From contig CP136069.1 of assembly GCA_032622095.1 (NCBI GenBank), forward strand, positions 50,268,760-50,332,759: a stretch of DNA of 64,000 nucleotides, written 5' to 3'. Of the stretch, positions 53,401 to 64,000 are shown one piece after another; the first letter of the stretch is position 1; every line of letters starts with the position of its first letter. The notes under the pieces are model-generated. The model did no database searches, was not told where the DNA came from, and was given only the letters and a program-made list of their open reading frames with translations. This DNA is from Siphonodentalium dalli. Taxonomy: Eukaryota > Mollusca > Scaphopoda > Gadilida > Siphonodentaliidae. Position numbers and translations under genes: made by a program.

Positions 53401-53773
53401 CAGGGGCGCCGGAAGCATCCAAGTGCAGGGGGGCAGAGCCTACAAAAAGGGCACTTTTCCGCAAAAAAGGGCACTTTTCTCCGCAAACTCGGGAAAATAA
53501 CCACAAATTCATTGTGGCAAAAATCCCTATTTTAATGGTATTTGTCAGTTTTTATGGCCGTTTTGTGATAAAATTGACAAAAAATTAATATTCCTTGTGA
53601 AATTGGTGGTATTTGGACCAAAAAGTCACATTTTGCTATAAAAACACGAGATTAAACACACAAAAAGCATTTTCTGTCTCCAGAAAAAGGGCAAGTCCTG
53701 CCCCCGCTCGCCCCCCTTGGTCAAGGGCAGGGGGTCAGCTGCCCCCTCTGGCCCCCCTCTTCCGGCGCCCCTG
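53401..53773. mobile_element. hAT-type MITE with 8-bp target duplication
   Basis: The 373-bp element has perfect 15-bp inverted ends (CAGGGGCGCCGGAAG / CTTCCGGCGCCCCTG) and an exact 8-bp direct repeat GAAGGTTG at 53393-53400 and 53774-53781. CAGGGGCG termini with 8-bp duplications are characteristic of the hAT superfamily. The interior has repeated AAAAAGGGCA motifs, AT-rich filler and a GC-rich right side. There is no transposase, so it is non-autonomous. Confidence 0.93.
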
Positions 53774-53859
53774 GAAGGTTGGACTTTGAGACTGGAAAAT
53801 AAGTTAAATTTGCTGATAGTTTGATTTTCCAACAAATATCTAGTGTAACTTGTGTTAAC

Positions 53860-54235
53860 CCATTACCCAACAAACCGGCCAAAAACGGCCAAATAAAGCT
53901 TCAACAGCCTAAATTATCTTGGGTCTGTCTCAATAAAACCATACAAATATGGATATCATTGGAACCGGTTCATTGACCACATTGTGATGGTTACAGTTAT
54001 GCCCTGTGCCAATGCATTCTCTTATATATGCGAGTCGACCATAGGTCGCCTCGCATATATAAGAGAATGCATTGGCCTAAAAAAAAACTTTTTTTAACAC
54101 TTTTTACCATTTTTTCTTACATTCTTACATAATGTGTTAAGCCAATGCATTCTCTTATATATGCGAGGCGACCTATGGTCGACTCGCATATATAAGAGAA
54201 TGCATTGGCACAGGGCCGTTCTGTTGGGTAAAGGG
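53860..54235 (+). mobile_element. Double-hairpin TTAA MITE family III, copy 5
   Basis: 376 bp between TTAA 53856-53859 and TTAA 54236-54239. The left end reads CCCATTACCCAACA (one change). It has a few more substitutions than other copies on the left side (AAAACGGCC, AATTATCTTGGGTC) and a 15-20-bp shorter spacer. Both hairpins are intact. It lies in a fragment of repeat E. Confidence 0.95.
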
Positions 54236-54239
54236 TTAA

Positions 54240-54582
54240 TCAGCAGCCTGAAAGTATAGGAGGTATTGGTTTGAGAATTTCTACGAGAGTTGAAAAGGTT
54301 GATATACCAATGTTGAAAAATTTCAACCTATCTGGGGAGGGAGAGGGAATCAGTTGTAAATCTGACACTCTCAAAACGTAGACTCTATGACCACATTTTT
54401 TTTTAGATCGTTAACCAATGGCGGCGCTAATAAATTAATAGCACCAAAGAAGATGTGAGGGTAAACTAAGTCCAGCTTCCAAAGTCTGAAATGGGTCCAA
54501 ACTTGTGTTGAAGATGTCCAATCGTGTTGCGACTAACAGAGCCACAAAGACCCTGCTAATAACTTTCAGCTGTTAAGACATG
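54240..54582. other. Stretch with repeat E fragment
   Basis: GTTGAAAAGGTTGATATACC then AATGTTGAAAAATTTCAACC resembles repeat E. The rest is unremarkable. Confidence 0.4.
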
Positions 54583-54722
54583 GGTGTCAATTTTCTTGCA
54601 ATCCATGGGGTATGGATGCACATTGGTCTGACATTTTGTGTGGAACAAAGCGTTCCACTCATCAAAATATCAGACCAACTTGCATCCATACTCCATGGTA
54701 CGCAACAAAAGAAAACAAAACC
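54583..54722. repeat. Imperfect hairpin of about 96 nt core
   Basis: CCATGGGGTATGGATGCACA then TTGGTCTGACATTTTG..GTGGAAC pairs with GTTCCACTCATCAAAATATC then AGACCAACTTGCATCCATAC, CCATGG around AAAGC. The core is 54603-54698, with weaker pairing outside. Stem mismatches and bulges resemble a precursor-microRNA shape, but a decayed fold-back element explains it equally well. No second copy is seen. Confidence 0.7.
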
Positions 54723-55530
54723 CATTCCTTATATATGCACTCTAAAATATAGCAAATTAATACAGCTTTAGCGATAGTAAGTTGCATTCAGACAATATTG
54801 AAACAAGTTGGTGCTCGCGCGCCACGCCATGTGACACTATATCAACAAACCAACTTCCTGCATTCAAGTTCAACAACAACACAAATACAAGTATGAGTGG
54901 TATTATACTAAATAAAAATACAAATATCTACTATATAATGAAGCTAAGCAAGTGGATGTATATAGAAGACTGCTCTTGAATACTCATCAGCATCTAACCA
55001 TAGTAACGAAAGCATAAGTAAATTGGATGACATGTGATAATTTGACGTTTATAACATGCGAGGTCGTAAAAGTCAAAATCCGGTAAACTACCGCTTTTGA
55101 AAGTCGACTTCTGATATCGAAACATCCTATGAATAGGTTTCTGTGTATAATACTATGTTAGTTCAAATTATTTCCTGAGCATGCATGCTATAAATCAACT
55201 ATATTAGTAATTATATCATTAACGATATTGGTATAGAATGGGGTGGTCAGCATGTATGGCCGAATTCGTAGATTCGAAGTGGAGTTCTCATGAAATGTTT
55301 GGAATCTCAAGGGCAAGGGAAAAATAGTTGCTGGGAGCAAGGGTAATTTGCATTATATACAATGCATACGCATATTTTATCATACCTTATGTATTTATAT
55401 ATTCTTGTCGCTTCTCCCAAAATAATGAGTTGAACAGGTTACAGTCAACTCATGTAATTGAGAAGCGATGACATTGATAAGCATTTGAAGTCATATACTG
55501 TTACATTAAATAGTTGTCTGACCCATAGAG
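54723..55530. other. Unannotated stretch
   Basis: AT-rich DNA before the large fold-back. No supported gene or repeat. Confidence 0.4.
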
Positions 55531-55794
55531 GAGCGGTCTTGACCAGATTTTTTTTTTTTTTTCTTTTACACACGGAAAAATTATATATCATATGAAAGTA
55601 GAAGATGTAGGCTTCATGTTCCGCCCTGCTGTAAAATGTGAAAGTGGTGCCGTTGCCATGGAAACAGAATGTAAACAATGTAGACACAGTTTGATATTAA
55701 ACCATTTCCGCAAATGGTAAAAACTAATTTAAGCCCATTCTAGGACAGGAACAGACGTTGAAGATCATTTATTGATGATTTGTCCACTATAACT

Positions 55795-56785
55795 ATGTTC
55801 CAACGATTCCAGTAGTAAATAGGATGCACATATAGGTTATACGGGTCTTTATTGCCATTTTGGGGTGAAAAATGGTGATTTTTGCAAAAAATGCGATAAT
55901 TTTGGAATTGGGACATTTATTGAATACTACATTGGTTACAGTAATAATTTATGCATTATTATGATGGCATCATACGTGTACTTAAAATTAATTTGGATAA
56001 AACTGCCGAAAAGGCCCAATAACAAGAGAAATACCTGTTACCATGGAAACGATATTTAAAAATACAAAAAATGCCGTTATTGGAAAGAAATGAAGACCTA
56101 TAACCCTTGCGACACATTATAACTTTTTGAAATTTGTTTTTTATGACCTGCACTTTTAATCCGGACTTCTGTGTTGGGTAATTGATGCGGTTTATTCAGC
56201 TGTTGTCATGGAAACGGACCAAATTTCGCCAAATAATGATGTTTTTTCCCCATAGAGCTGACATTTAAAGCATGTAATTTTATGAAGCAAAGCGTATTAT
56301 GACAACCCGTTATAGATGTCTCAAAACCTTTTCAAAGATTACTATTTCCCAATTATCCCAGTAGTAGCTAGGATGCACATATAGGATATGAAGGTTTTAT
56401 TGCCATTTTGGGGTAAAAACTGTTAATTTTTGCAAAAAATGCGATAATTTTGGAATTGAAACATTTATTTGATACTACATTTGTTACAGTAATAATTTAT
56501 ACATATTATGATGGCTTCTTACGTGTGCTTCAATCTAGTTTTGATAAAACTGCAGAAAAAGCCCAATACCCTGAGAAATACCTATCACCATGGAAACGAT
56601 ATTAAAAAATACACAAAATTTCATTATTGGAAAGAAATGAAGTTCTATAACCATTGCGACACAAATTAACTTTTTGAATAATGAATAATGATGTTTTCCC
56701 CTATAAACCGGAAATTTAAATTGTGAATTTTATAAGGCAAAACATATTGTAACAACCTGTTATAGGTATCTCAAAATCTTCAACT
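55795..56785 (+). repeat. Internal direct duplication within the left arm
   Basis: GGATGCACATATAGG, GCCATTTTGGGGT, TTGCAAAAAATGCGATAATT then TTGGAATTG recurs with a period of about 548 bp (55822 and 56370). Both blocks end GACAACCCGTTATAG / AACAACCTGTTATAG with TCTCAAAA. The second block lacks a segment of about 100 bp. The mirrored pair lies at about 60600-61590 in the right arm, so the duplication predates the inverted structure or was copied between arms. Confidence 0.85.
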
Positions 56786-57369
56786 CATATATATAATACA
56801 ATAGGGGATAAGAGCACCCCTAAGACGACTTTCCTGCAGGTTTGCCAGACAAATTTACCAGTATGTGAACGCACCCTGACATGGTACTCATCAGACTCAG
56901 AGTCCACGTGTTTTGATCATTTTATTCCCAATTTCTCAGCTGTTTCTGTGGATCTAGACGAAAATTGTCTAAATAGTGATTTGTTTTTTGCACAATTTTT
57001 TTTATTATTGGAAATTGTGTGAAAAATTATGGGTATGTTTAAAAACCAACACCACATATCTGGAAAATGCCATGATAGGATTTTAAAAGATTCGCTGTCT
57101 GGGAATTATGAAACTGATTTGAAAGCAAATAGTTGATGATTATAAGCTACATCCCTAAATAGTAATTACCTGTACTTACTCAGAATAACGGCATAACAAG
57201 TTCCTCGAATATATCACATTCGAACCCATTTGGGTCAAATGTAGACCTGCATGATTAAAATGGGTCAGGTAGTGTGATAATAGTGAGGATTGCTATGCAA
57301 ATGCGGTGATATGGTACGCCATAGCTGCCTTATGTCAAGTTCAGGCAATATATCCGGTTAATATATCAA

Positions 57370-58039
57370 TATATGTGGTTAGTTAGTCAATAGATGCAGC
57401 CTCTTTGCAATTATATTTGGCTACTTTGTCAATATTGGAGGTTAGTTAGTCAATATATGCAGCTAATTTGTCAATATATGTGGTTAGTTAAGTCAATATA
57501 TGCAGCTACTTTGCAAATATATGCAGCTATGTTTCCAATATATGTGGTTAGTTGATCAATATATGTAGCAAATTAGTCAATATATGCGGTTAGTTAGTCA
57601 TTATATGCAGTTACTTAGTCAAGATATGTGTCAGTTAGTCATGATATGCAGCTACTTAGTCAATATATGTGGTCAGTTAGTCATTATATACAGCTGCTTA
57701 GTCAATATATGCAGTTAGTTAGTCATTATATGCAGCTACTTAGTCAATAAATGTGGTTAGTTAGTCATTATGTGTAGATAATTAGTCAATATATGTGGCT
57801 AGTTAGTCATAATATGCAGTTTCTTTGTCAATAAATGTGGTCAGTTAGTCAATATATACATCTACTTTGTCAAAATGTGCAATTGCATTGACAATATATC
57901 CAGCTAATTTATCAAGATATATGGTTAGTTGGTCATTATATGCAGCTACTTGGTCAATAGGTGTGGTTAGTTAGTCATTATGTGTAGATACTTAGTCAAT
58001 AAATGCGGTTAGTTAGTCAATATATGCATCTACTTTGTC
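57370..58039 (+). repeat. 42-bp satellite, left arm (about 15 units)
   Basis: Units alternate two 21-bp halves: GTTAGTTAGTCATTATATGC and AGCTACTTAGTCAATATATG type. Divergence is greater than in the right array. The outer units form part of the conserved arm; the inner ones run to the centre, where TACTTTGTC switches to TAAGTAGC. Confidence 0.85.
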
Positions 58040-60060
58040 TAAGTAGCTGCATATAATGACAAACTGACCACATATATTACAAAGTAGCTGCATATAATGA
58101 CTATCTAACCTCATATATTGACTAAGTAGCAAACTATATAATGACTAACTGATCACATATATTGACTAAGTAGTTGCATATAATGACTGACTAACACATA
58201 TATTGACAAAGAAACTGCATATCATGACTAACTAACCGCATATATTGACTAAGTAGCTGCATATAATAACTAACTAACTGCTTATATTGACTAAGTAACT
58301 GCATATTATGACTAACTAACTGCTTATATTGACTGAGTAACTGCATATAATGACTAACTAACCACACATGTTGACTAAGTATCTACACATAATGACTAAC
58401 TAACTGCTTATATTGACTAAGTAGCTGCATATAGTGACTAACTATCCGCATATATTGACAAAGTAGCTGCATATAATGACTAACTGACCACATATATTGA
58501 CTAAGTAGTTGCATATAATGACTAACTAACCGCATATATTGACCAAGTAGCTGCATATAATGACTAACTGACCAAATATTGACTAATTATTTGCATATAA
58601 TGACTAACTGATCGCATATATTGACTAAGTAGATGAATATAATGACTAACTGACCACAAATATTGACTAAGTAGTTGCATATAATGACTAACTAACCGCA
58701 TATATTGACAAAGTAGCTGCATATAGTAACTAACTATCCACATATATTGACAAAGTAGCTGCATATAATGACTAACTAACCGCATATATTGACTAAGTTG
58801 TTGCATATAATGACTAACTAACCGCATATATTGACTAAGTTGTTGCATATAATGACTAACTGACCGCATATATTGACTAATTAGCTGCATATAATGACTA
58901 ACTGATCGCATATATTGACTAATTAGCTGCATATAATGACTAACTGACCATATATATTGACTAAGTAGCTGCATATAATGACTAACTAACCGCATATATT
59001 GACTAAGTGGTTGCATATAATGACTAACTGACCGCATATATTGACTAATTAGCTGCATATAATGACTAACTGATCGCATATATTGACTAAGTAGCTGCAT
59101 ATAATGACTAACTAACCGCATATATTGACTAAGTTGTTGCATATAATGACTAACTGATCGCATATATTGACTAATTAGCTGCATATAATGACTAACTGAC
59201 CATATATATTGACTAAGTGTTTGCATATAATGACTAACTAACCGCATTTATTGACCAAGTAGTTGCATATAATGACTAACTGACCGCATATATTGACTAA
59301 GTAGATGAATATAATGACTAACTGACCACAAGTATTGACTAAGTAGTTGCATATAATGACTAACTAACCGCATATATTGACTAATTAGCTGCATATAATG
59401 ACTACCTGATCGCATATATTGACTAATTAGCTGCATATAATGACTAACTGACCATATATATTGACTAAGTAGCTGCATATAATGACTAACTAACCGCATA
59501 TATTGACTAAGTGGTTGCATATAATGACTAACTGACCGCTTATATTGACTAATTAGCTGCATATAATGACTAACTGACCATATATATTGACTAAGTAGCT
59601 GCATATAATGACTAACTAACCGCATATATTGACTAAGTTGTTGCATATAATGACTAACTGACCGCATATATTGACTAATTAGCTGCATATAATGACTAAC
59701 TGATCGCATATATTGACTAATTAGCTGCATATAATGACTAACTGACCATATATATTGACTAAGTGGTTGCATATAATGACTAACTAACCGCATATATTGA
59801 CTAATTGATTAAGTAGATGCATATAATGACTAACTGACCACAAATTAATGGACAAAGTATCGACGAACTAACCATATATTGGAAACGTAGCTGCATATAT
59901 TTGCAAAGTAGCTGCATATATTGACTTAACTAACCACATATATTGACAAATTAGCTGCATATATTGACTAACTAACCTCCAATATTGACAAAGTAGCCAC
60001 ATATAATTGCAAAGAGGCTGCGTCTATTGACTAACTAACCACATATATTGATATATTAAC
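58040..60060 (-). repeat. 42-bp satellite, right arm (about 45 units)
   Basis: The same 42-bp dimer in opposite orientation: GCATATAATGACTAACTGAC then C, and GCATATATTGACTAAGTAGC then T (two 21-bp halves sharing GACTAA). Higher-order repetition of blocks containing ACCATATATATTGACTAAGT is visible (58949, 59191, 59448, 59578, 59745). Since 42 is a multiple of three, the minus strand stays open for long runs (YMRSVSHYMQLISQ, 14 residues per unit). The frame 59793-58564 is broken only by one stop at 59250-59248. Confidence 0.9.
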
Positions 60061-61897
60061 CGGATATATTGCCTGAGCTTGACATAAGGCAGCTATGGCG
60101 TACCATATCACCGCATTTGCATAGCAATCCTCACTATTATCACACTACATGACCCATTTTAACCATGCAGGTCTACATTTGACCCAAAGGGGTTCGGTTG
60201 TGATATATTCCAGGAACTTGTTATGCCGTTATTCTGAGTAAGTACAGGTAATTACTATTTAGGGATGTAGCTTATAATCATCAACTATTTGCTTTCAAAT
60301 CAGTTTCATAATCCCAGACAGCGAATCTTTTAAAATCCTATCATGGCATTTTCCAGTTACGTGGTGTTGGTTTTCAAACATACCCGTAATATTTTTTTGC
60401 AAAACACTAAATCACTATTTAGACAATTTTCGTCTAGATCCACAGAAACAGCTGAGAAATTGGGAATAAAATGATCAAAACACGTGGACTCTGAGTCTGA
60501 TGAGTACCATGTCAGGGTGCGTTCACATAATGGTAAATTTGTCTGGCAAACCTGCAGGAAAGTCGTCTTAGGGGTGCTCTTATCCCCTATTGTCTATTAT
60601 ATATTGAGTTGAAGATTTTGAGATACCTATAACAGGTTGTTACAATATGTTTTGCTTGATAAAATTCACAATTTAAATTTCCGGTTTATAGGGGAAAACA
60701 TCATTATTCATTATTCAAAAAGTTAATTTGTGTCGCAATGGTTATAGAACTTCATTTCTTTCCAATAATGAAATTTTGTGTATTTTTTAATATCGTTTCC
60801 ATGGTGATAGGTATTTCTCAGGGTATTGGGCTTTTTCTGCAGTTTTATCAAAACTAGATTGAAGGACACGTAAGAAGCCATCATAATAAGTATAAATTAT
60901 TACTGTAACCAATGTAGTATCAAATAAATGTTTCAATTCCAAAATTATCGCATTTTTTGCAAAAATTAACAGTTTTTACCCCAAAATGGCAATAAAACCT
61001 TCATATCCTATATGTGCATCCTAGCTACTACTGGGATAATTGGGAAATAGTAATCTTTGAAAAAGGTTTTGAGACATCTATAACGGGTTGTCATAATACG
61101 CTTTGCTTCATAAAATTACATGCTTTAAATGTCAGCTCTATGGGGAAAAAACATCATTATTTGGCGAAATTTGGTCCGTTTCCATGACAACAGCTGAATA
61201 AACCGCATCAATTACCCAACACAGAAGTCCGGATTAAAAGTGCATGTCATAAAAAACAAATTTCAAAAAGTTATATTGTGTCGCAAGGGTTATAGGTCTT
61301 CATTTCTTTCCAATAACGCATTTTTTGTATTTTTAAATATCGTTTCCATGGTAACAGGTATTTCTCTTGTTATTGGGCCTTTTCGGCAGCTTTATCCAAA
61401 TTAATTTTAAGTACACGTATGATGCCATCATAATAATGCATAAATTATTACTGTAACCAATGTAGTATTCAATAAATGTCCCAATTCCAAAATTATCGCA
61501 TTGTTTGCAAAAATCACCATTTTTCACCCCAAAATGGCAATAAAGACCCGTATAACCTATATGTGCATCCTATTTAATACTGGAATCGTTGGAACATAGT
61601 TATAGTGGACAAATCATCAATAAATTATCTTCAACGTCTGTTCCTGTCCTAGAATGGGCTTAAATTAGTTTTTACCATTTGCGGAAATGGTTTAATATCA
61701 ACTGTGTCTACATTGGTTACATTCTGTTTCCATGGCAACAGCACCACTTTCACATTTTACAGCAGGGCAGAACATGAAGCCTACATCTTCTACTTTCATA
61801 TGATGTATAATTTTTCCGTGTGTAAAGAAAAAAATTAAACTCGAAAAATAAGCCCTGTTGGGGCCAAGACCGCTCATCTACCATCCAATGTTCATTG

Positions 61898-62215
61898 AAA
61901 TGGTAGTACAAACACCGCAAATAAATTAACCAACTTATATGTTGGGGTTTATACAACGCTATCGGTGTGAAACATTCCTGTAAGTTTGTAGATTACTAAT
62001 GCATTTTATTTGCCTTGGGACAAGTTTCATAAATGGAAACATAAACTAAACAAGAATTGATTTGAAGCAAATACAATATAATTCGATAACCGTGTTGACA
62101 TTCTCATCCTATGACGATAATCCCTTTGAAAATGAGCTCATCGTATATTCATCATTACGTTACGAATTTCATCGATTCACGTCTCTGGTCATTGCAATAA
62201 TACAGAAACATCGTA
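61898..62215 (+). repeat. Local duplication, copy 1
   Basis: It aligns with 63293-63605: AAATGGTAGTAC, AACTAAACAAGAATTGATTT then GAAGCAAA, AATTCGATAACCGTGTTGAC then ATTCTCATCC, CCCTTTGAAAATGAGCTCA, GATTCACGTCTCTG. The early third is more diverged. Confidence 0.8.
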
Positions 62216-62916
62216 CATTAATGGGTTCTTATGCCCGATATAATTAGTTTGTGGTATAGAAGACGTATACACATATAGTGGTTTTATGGTGTAAATTTGG
62301 ACATATATAGCGTCATGCCCAGCTTGTCATTAAACTGGCAATATGGGGACTATTACAGGAAACACGAATATTGTCGTGGATAGATAAGCGGACCATTCTG
62401 CTGAATATAGGAATATATATTAAATCAACACAATCATGTCATTATGAAGCGGTGGCTTTAGAAACCTTTCGCAAAATCACGATTACGATTACGGATATGG
62501 ACAATATCCTGCCAGTATACAGCCAAAAAATCTACCCTTACGCCGCAATGGGGTTCTTGTGTCGAAATATACCCCACTTAGTTAAATTATGGGCAGATGT
62601 GTCAAGGACGTGCCACCGGTCCTGCTGGGGGACGCACTAGGATTATCCGTATATAACACACGGATAAGAACATGGGATCTGAAAGAGACACACTTTACTT
62701 TTTCCATCAACTATATGTGTAACTTAATATAGTGGGGCATATATATGCCGTCTCACCAATTAACCATCGTAGCTAAATTGTGAGGGTGTTCACTGTAATA
62801 GAGACACTATATATATGATATTGCGAAAGGTCTCTATTGATAAGCATGCGAAGCTTAGTCCCCGTTAGCTCTATTCTGTTTCATTTAGTTGTCAGGACCA
62901 CCCAACGTTCAATTAA
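62216..62916. other. Spacer between duplication copies
   Basis: An 89-codon plus frame (62371-62640) has no recognisable domain. A TATATATGCC / ACACTATATATATG AT-rich patch lies near 62740-62820. No supported gene. Confidence 0.4.
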
Positions 62917-63291
62917 CCCTTTACCCAACAGAACGGCCCTGTGCCAATGCATTCTCTTATATATGCGAGTCGACCATAGGTCGCCTCGCATATATAAGAG
63001 AATGCATTGGCTTAACACATTAAAAATTATAAAATTGTTAAAGAATTTAAGAAAAAATGGTAAAAAGTGTTAGGCCAATGCATTCTCTTATATATGCGAG
63101 GCGACCTATGGTCGACTCGCATATATAAGAGAATGCATTGGCACAGGGCATAACTGTAACTATCACAATGTGGTCAAGGAGCCGGTTCCAATGATATCCA
63201 TATTTGTATGGTTCTATTGAGACAGACCGAAGATATTTTAGGCTGTTGAAGCTTTATTTGGCCGGTTTTGGCCGTTCTGTTGGGTAAAGGG
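62917..63291 (-). mobile_element. Double-hairpin TTAA MITE family III, copy 6 (inverted)
   Basis: 375 bp between TTAA 62913-62916 and TTAA 63292-63295. Ends CCCTTTACCCAACA and TGTTGGGTAAAGGG. It is inverted relative to copy 1, with both hairpins intact (about 62943-63010 and 63074-63142). It sits immediately before the second copy of the local duplication. Confidence 0.95.
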
Positions 63292-63292
63292 T

Positions 63293-63605
63293 TAAATGGT
63301 AGTACATGTATGCACTCACCGTAAATAACTCAACAAACTAAAATGTCGGTGTGTATACAAGACTATCGATGTAAAACGTATTCCTAGATTACTAATCCAC
63401 GTTAATAGCACTGGAACAAGTTATGTAAATGGAAATATGAATACAAACTAAACAAGAATTGATTTGAAGCAAAAACAATACAATTCGATAACCGTGTTGA
63501 CATTCTCATCCGGTGACTATAAACCCTTTGAAAATGAGCTCACCGTATTCATCATCACGTTATCAATTTGTTTGATTCACGTCTCTGTTCATTGCAATGA
63601 TATCG
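63293..63605 (+). repeat. Local duplication, copy 2
   Basis: The partner of 61898-62215, in the same orientation and about 1.4 kb away. The family III insertion lies at its left edge, so the MITE may have landed in the TTAA bordering this copy. Confidence 0.75.
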
Positions 63606-64000
63606 AAGTAGAGGTGTCACGCATAAAGAACACACATAGAATGAAGTTATCGATTTTTCCTTTGTTAAACGCTCCTACTATCGGTGCTTGCATTAGGTCC
63701 GGCAACAGATTGAAACACCGTGTGCGATAGTGAAGAGTTTTACTAAACCGCCACTGTTTATGTTTAAATGCCAGATGTGGACAGGTGGTCCGGCGTTTCC
63801 TTGATATCCCTCGGCTGTTAACTTTATAGTTTATCCACTTGATGGAAAAGCCGATAATCAGATTTTCAATCAACACTAGAGGTTGTGTAGTGTGTTTAAA
63901 TTCTGAGGGATTATATGTTGTCTTCAACATGGATATATCGCTTGGAGACTATTAGCCAGATCACGGTTCTAACATAGAACTAAATACACGGACTATATAC
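63606..64000. other. Unannotated end of window
   Basis: A 113-codon minus frame (63589-63930) has no recognisable domain. No repeat shared with the window was seen. Confidence 0.35.

Larger units (their letters stand above)
55531..61875. mobile_element. 6.3-kb fold-back element with satellite-filled arms
   Basis: The outer ends GAGCGGTCTTG (55531) and CAAGACCGCTC (61875) begin arms that stay complementary for about 2.0 kb each (55531-57545 and 59870-61875). Differences over most of the length are rare; one 64-codon stretch at 55865 and its mirror at 61527 differ by a single residue. Inside the arms a 42-bp satellite runs inward from both sides and meets at about 58039: about 0.5 kb on the left, 1.8 kb on the right. 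The design recalls Drosophila FB and sea urchin TU elements, whose long inverted arms are partly tandem repeats. No transposase frame and no clear target duplication are seen. Confidence 0.9.

Noticed and set aside
55865-61527. Conserved 64-residue frame present twice with one difference
   Set aside because: The two are mirror copies in the arms of the large fold-back. Identity reflects arm duplication and not coding constraint, and the third and fourth related blocks do not keep the frame.
40031-63073. Recurring small protein containing CQCILLYMRVDHRSPRIYKR in four places
   Set aside because: Every occurrence lies inside a family III MITE and translates its hairpins; reading direction and start vary with flanking sequence.

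Overview
This window looks like gene-poor, AT-rich nuclear DNA from an animal, most likely a marine invertebrate. The evidence is one non-LTR retrotransposon with a long open reverse-transcriptase frame, many small fold-back (MITE-like) elements, microsatellites, two satellite-type arrays, and no operons or bacterial-type gene packing. A lophotrochozoan such as a mollusc or brachiopod is my guess. It rests on remembered repeat style (CTGTCCGT microsatellite, repeated GAGTTATGGCCC blocks), not on a diagnostic gene. I found no convincing single-copy host gene, rRNA or tRNA.

Layout. 0.9-7.7 kb: ATC-rich microsatellite, interspersed repeat copies, a 3-copy tandem repeat, a fold-back element flanked by 19-bp direct repeats, and short tandem repeats. 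8.24-9.39 kb: a 20-bp satellite with higher-order duplications. 10.16-12.6 kb: a 5'-truncated LINE on the minus strand whose reverse transcriptase frame is intact. 13-25 kb: mostly unremarkable AT-rich DNA with scattered fold-backs, including a perfect 59-nt palindrome at 13908. 26-40 kb: a dense patch of TTAA-flanked fold-back elements nested among older repeats. 41-43 kb: degenerate short-range repeats. 44-50 kb: a mosaic of duplicated segments, with two insertions that can be compared with paralogous uninserted copies. 50.0-50.7 kb: one GC-richer open frame encoding a Lys-rich/acidic protein, possibly a transposon ORF1-like relic. 50.8-54.2 kb: three copies of a TTAA-flanked double-hairpin element, a second TTAA family and a hAT-type MITE. 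55.53-61.88 kb: a 6.3-kb fold-back element with about 2-kb arms and a 42-bp satellite running inward from both sides. 61.9-64 kb: a local duplication with one more double-hairpin element beside it.

The main theme is TTAA-targeted non-autonomous elements. Four sequence families (termini AGGTACTCAA, AGGTACGG, CCCTTTACCC and GGGGGAGGTC) account for about 18 insertions or fragments. Nearly all intact ends abut TTAA. For two insertions, a paralogous empty site inside the window shows one TTAA where the filled site has two. This is the target preference known for piggyBac-type transposases, but no transposase gene is present here. Other elements carry 8-bp (hAT-like) and 9-bp target duplications, so several mobilisation systems have acted on this locus. 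All boundaries were read by eye; those given without target duplications are approximate.
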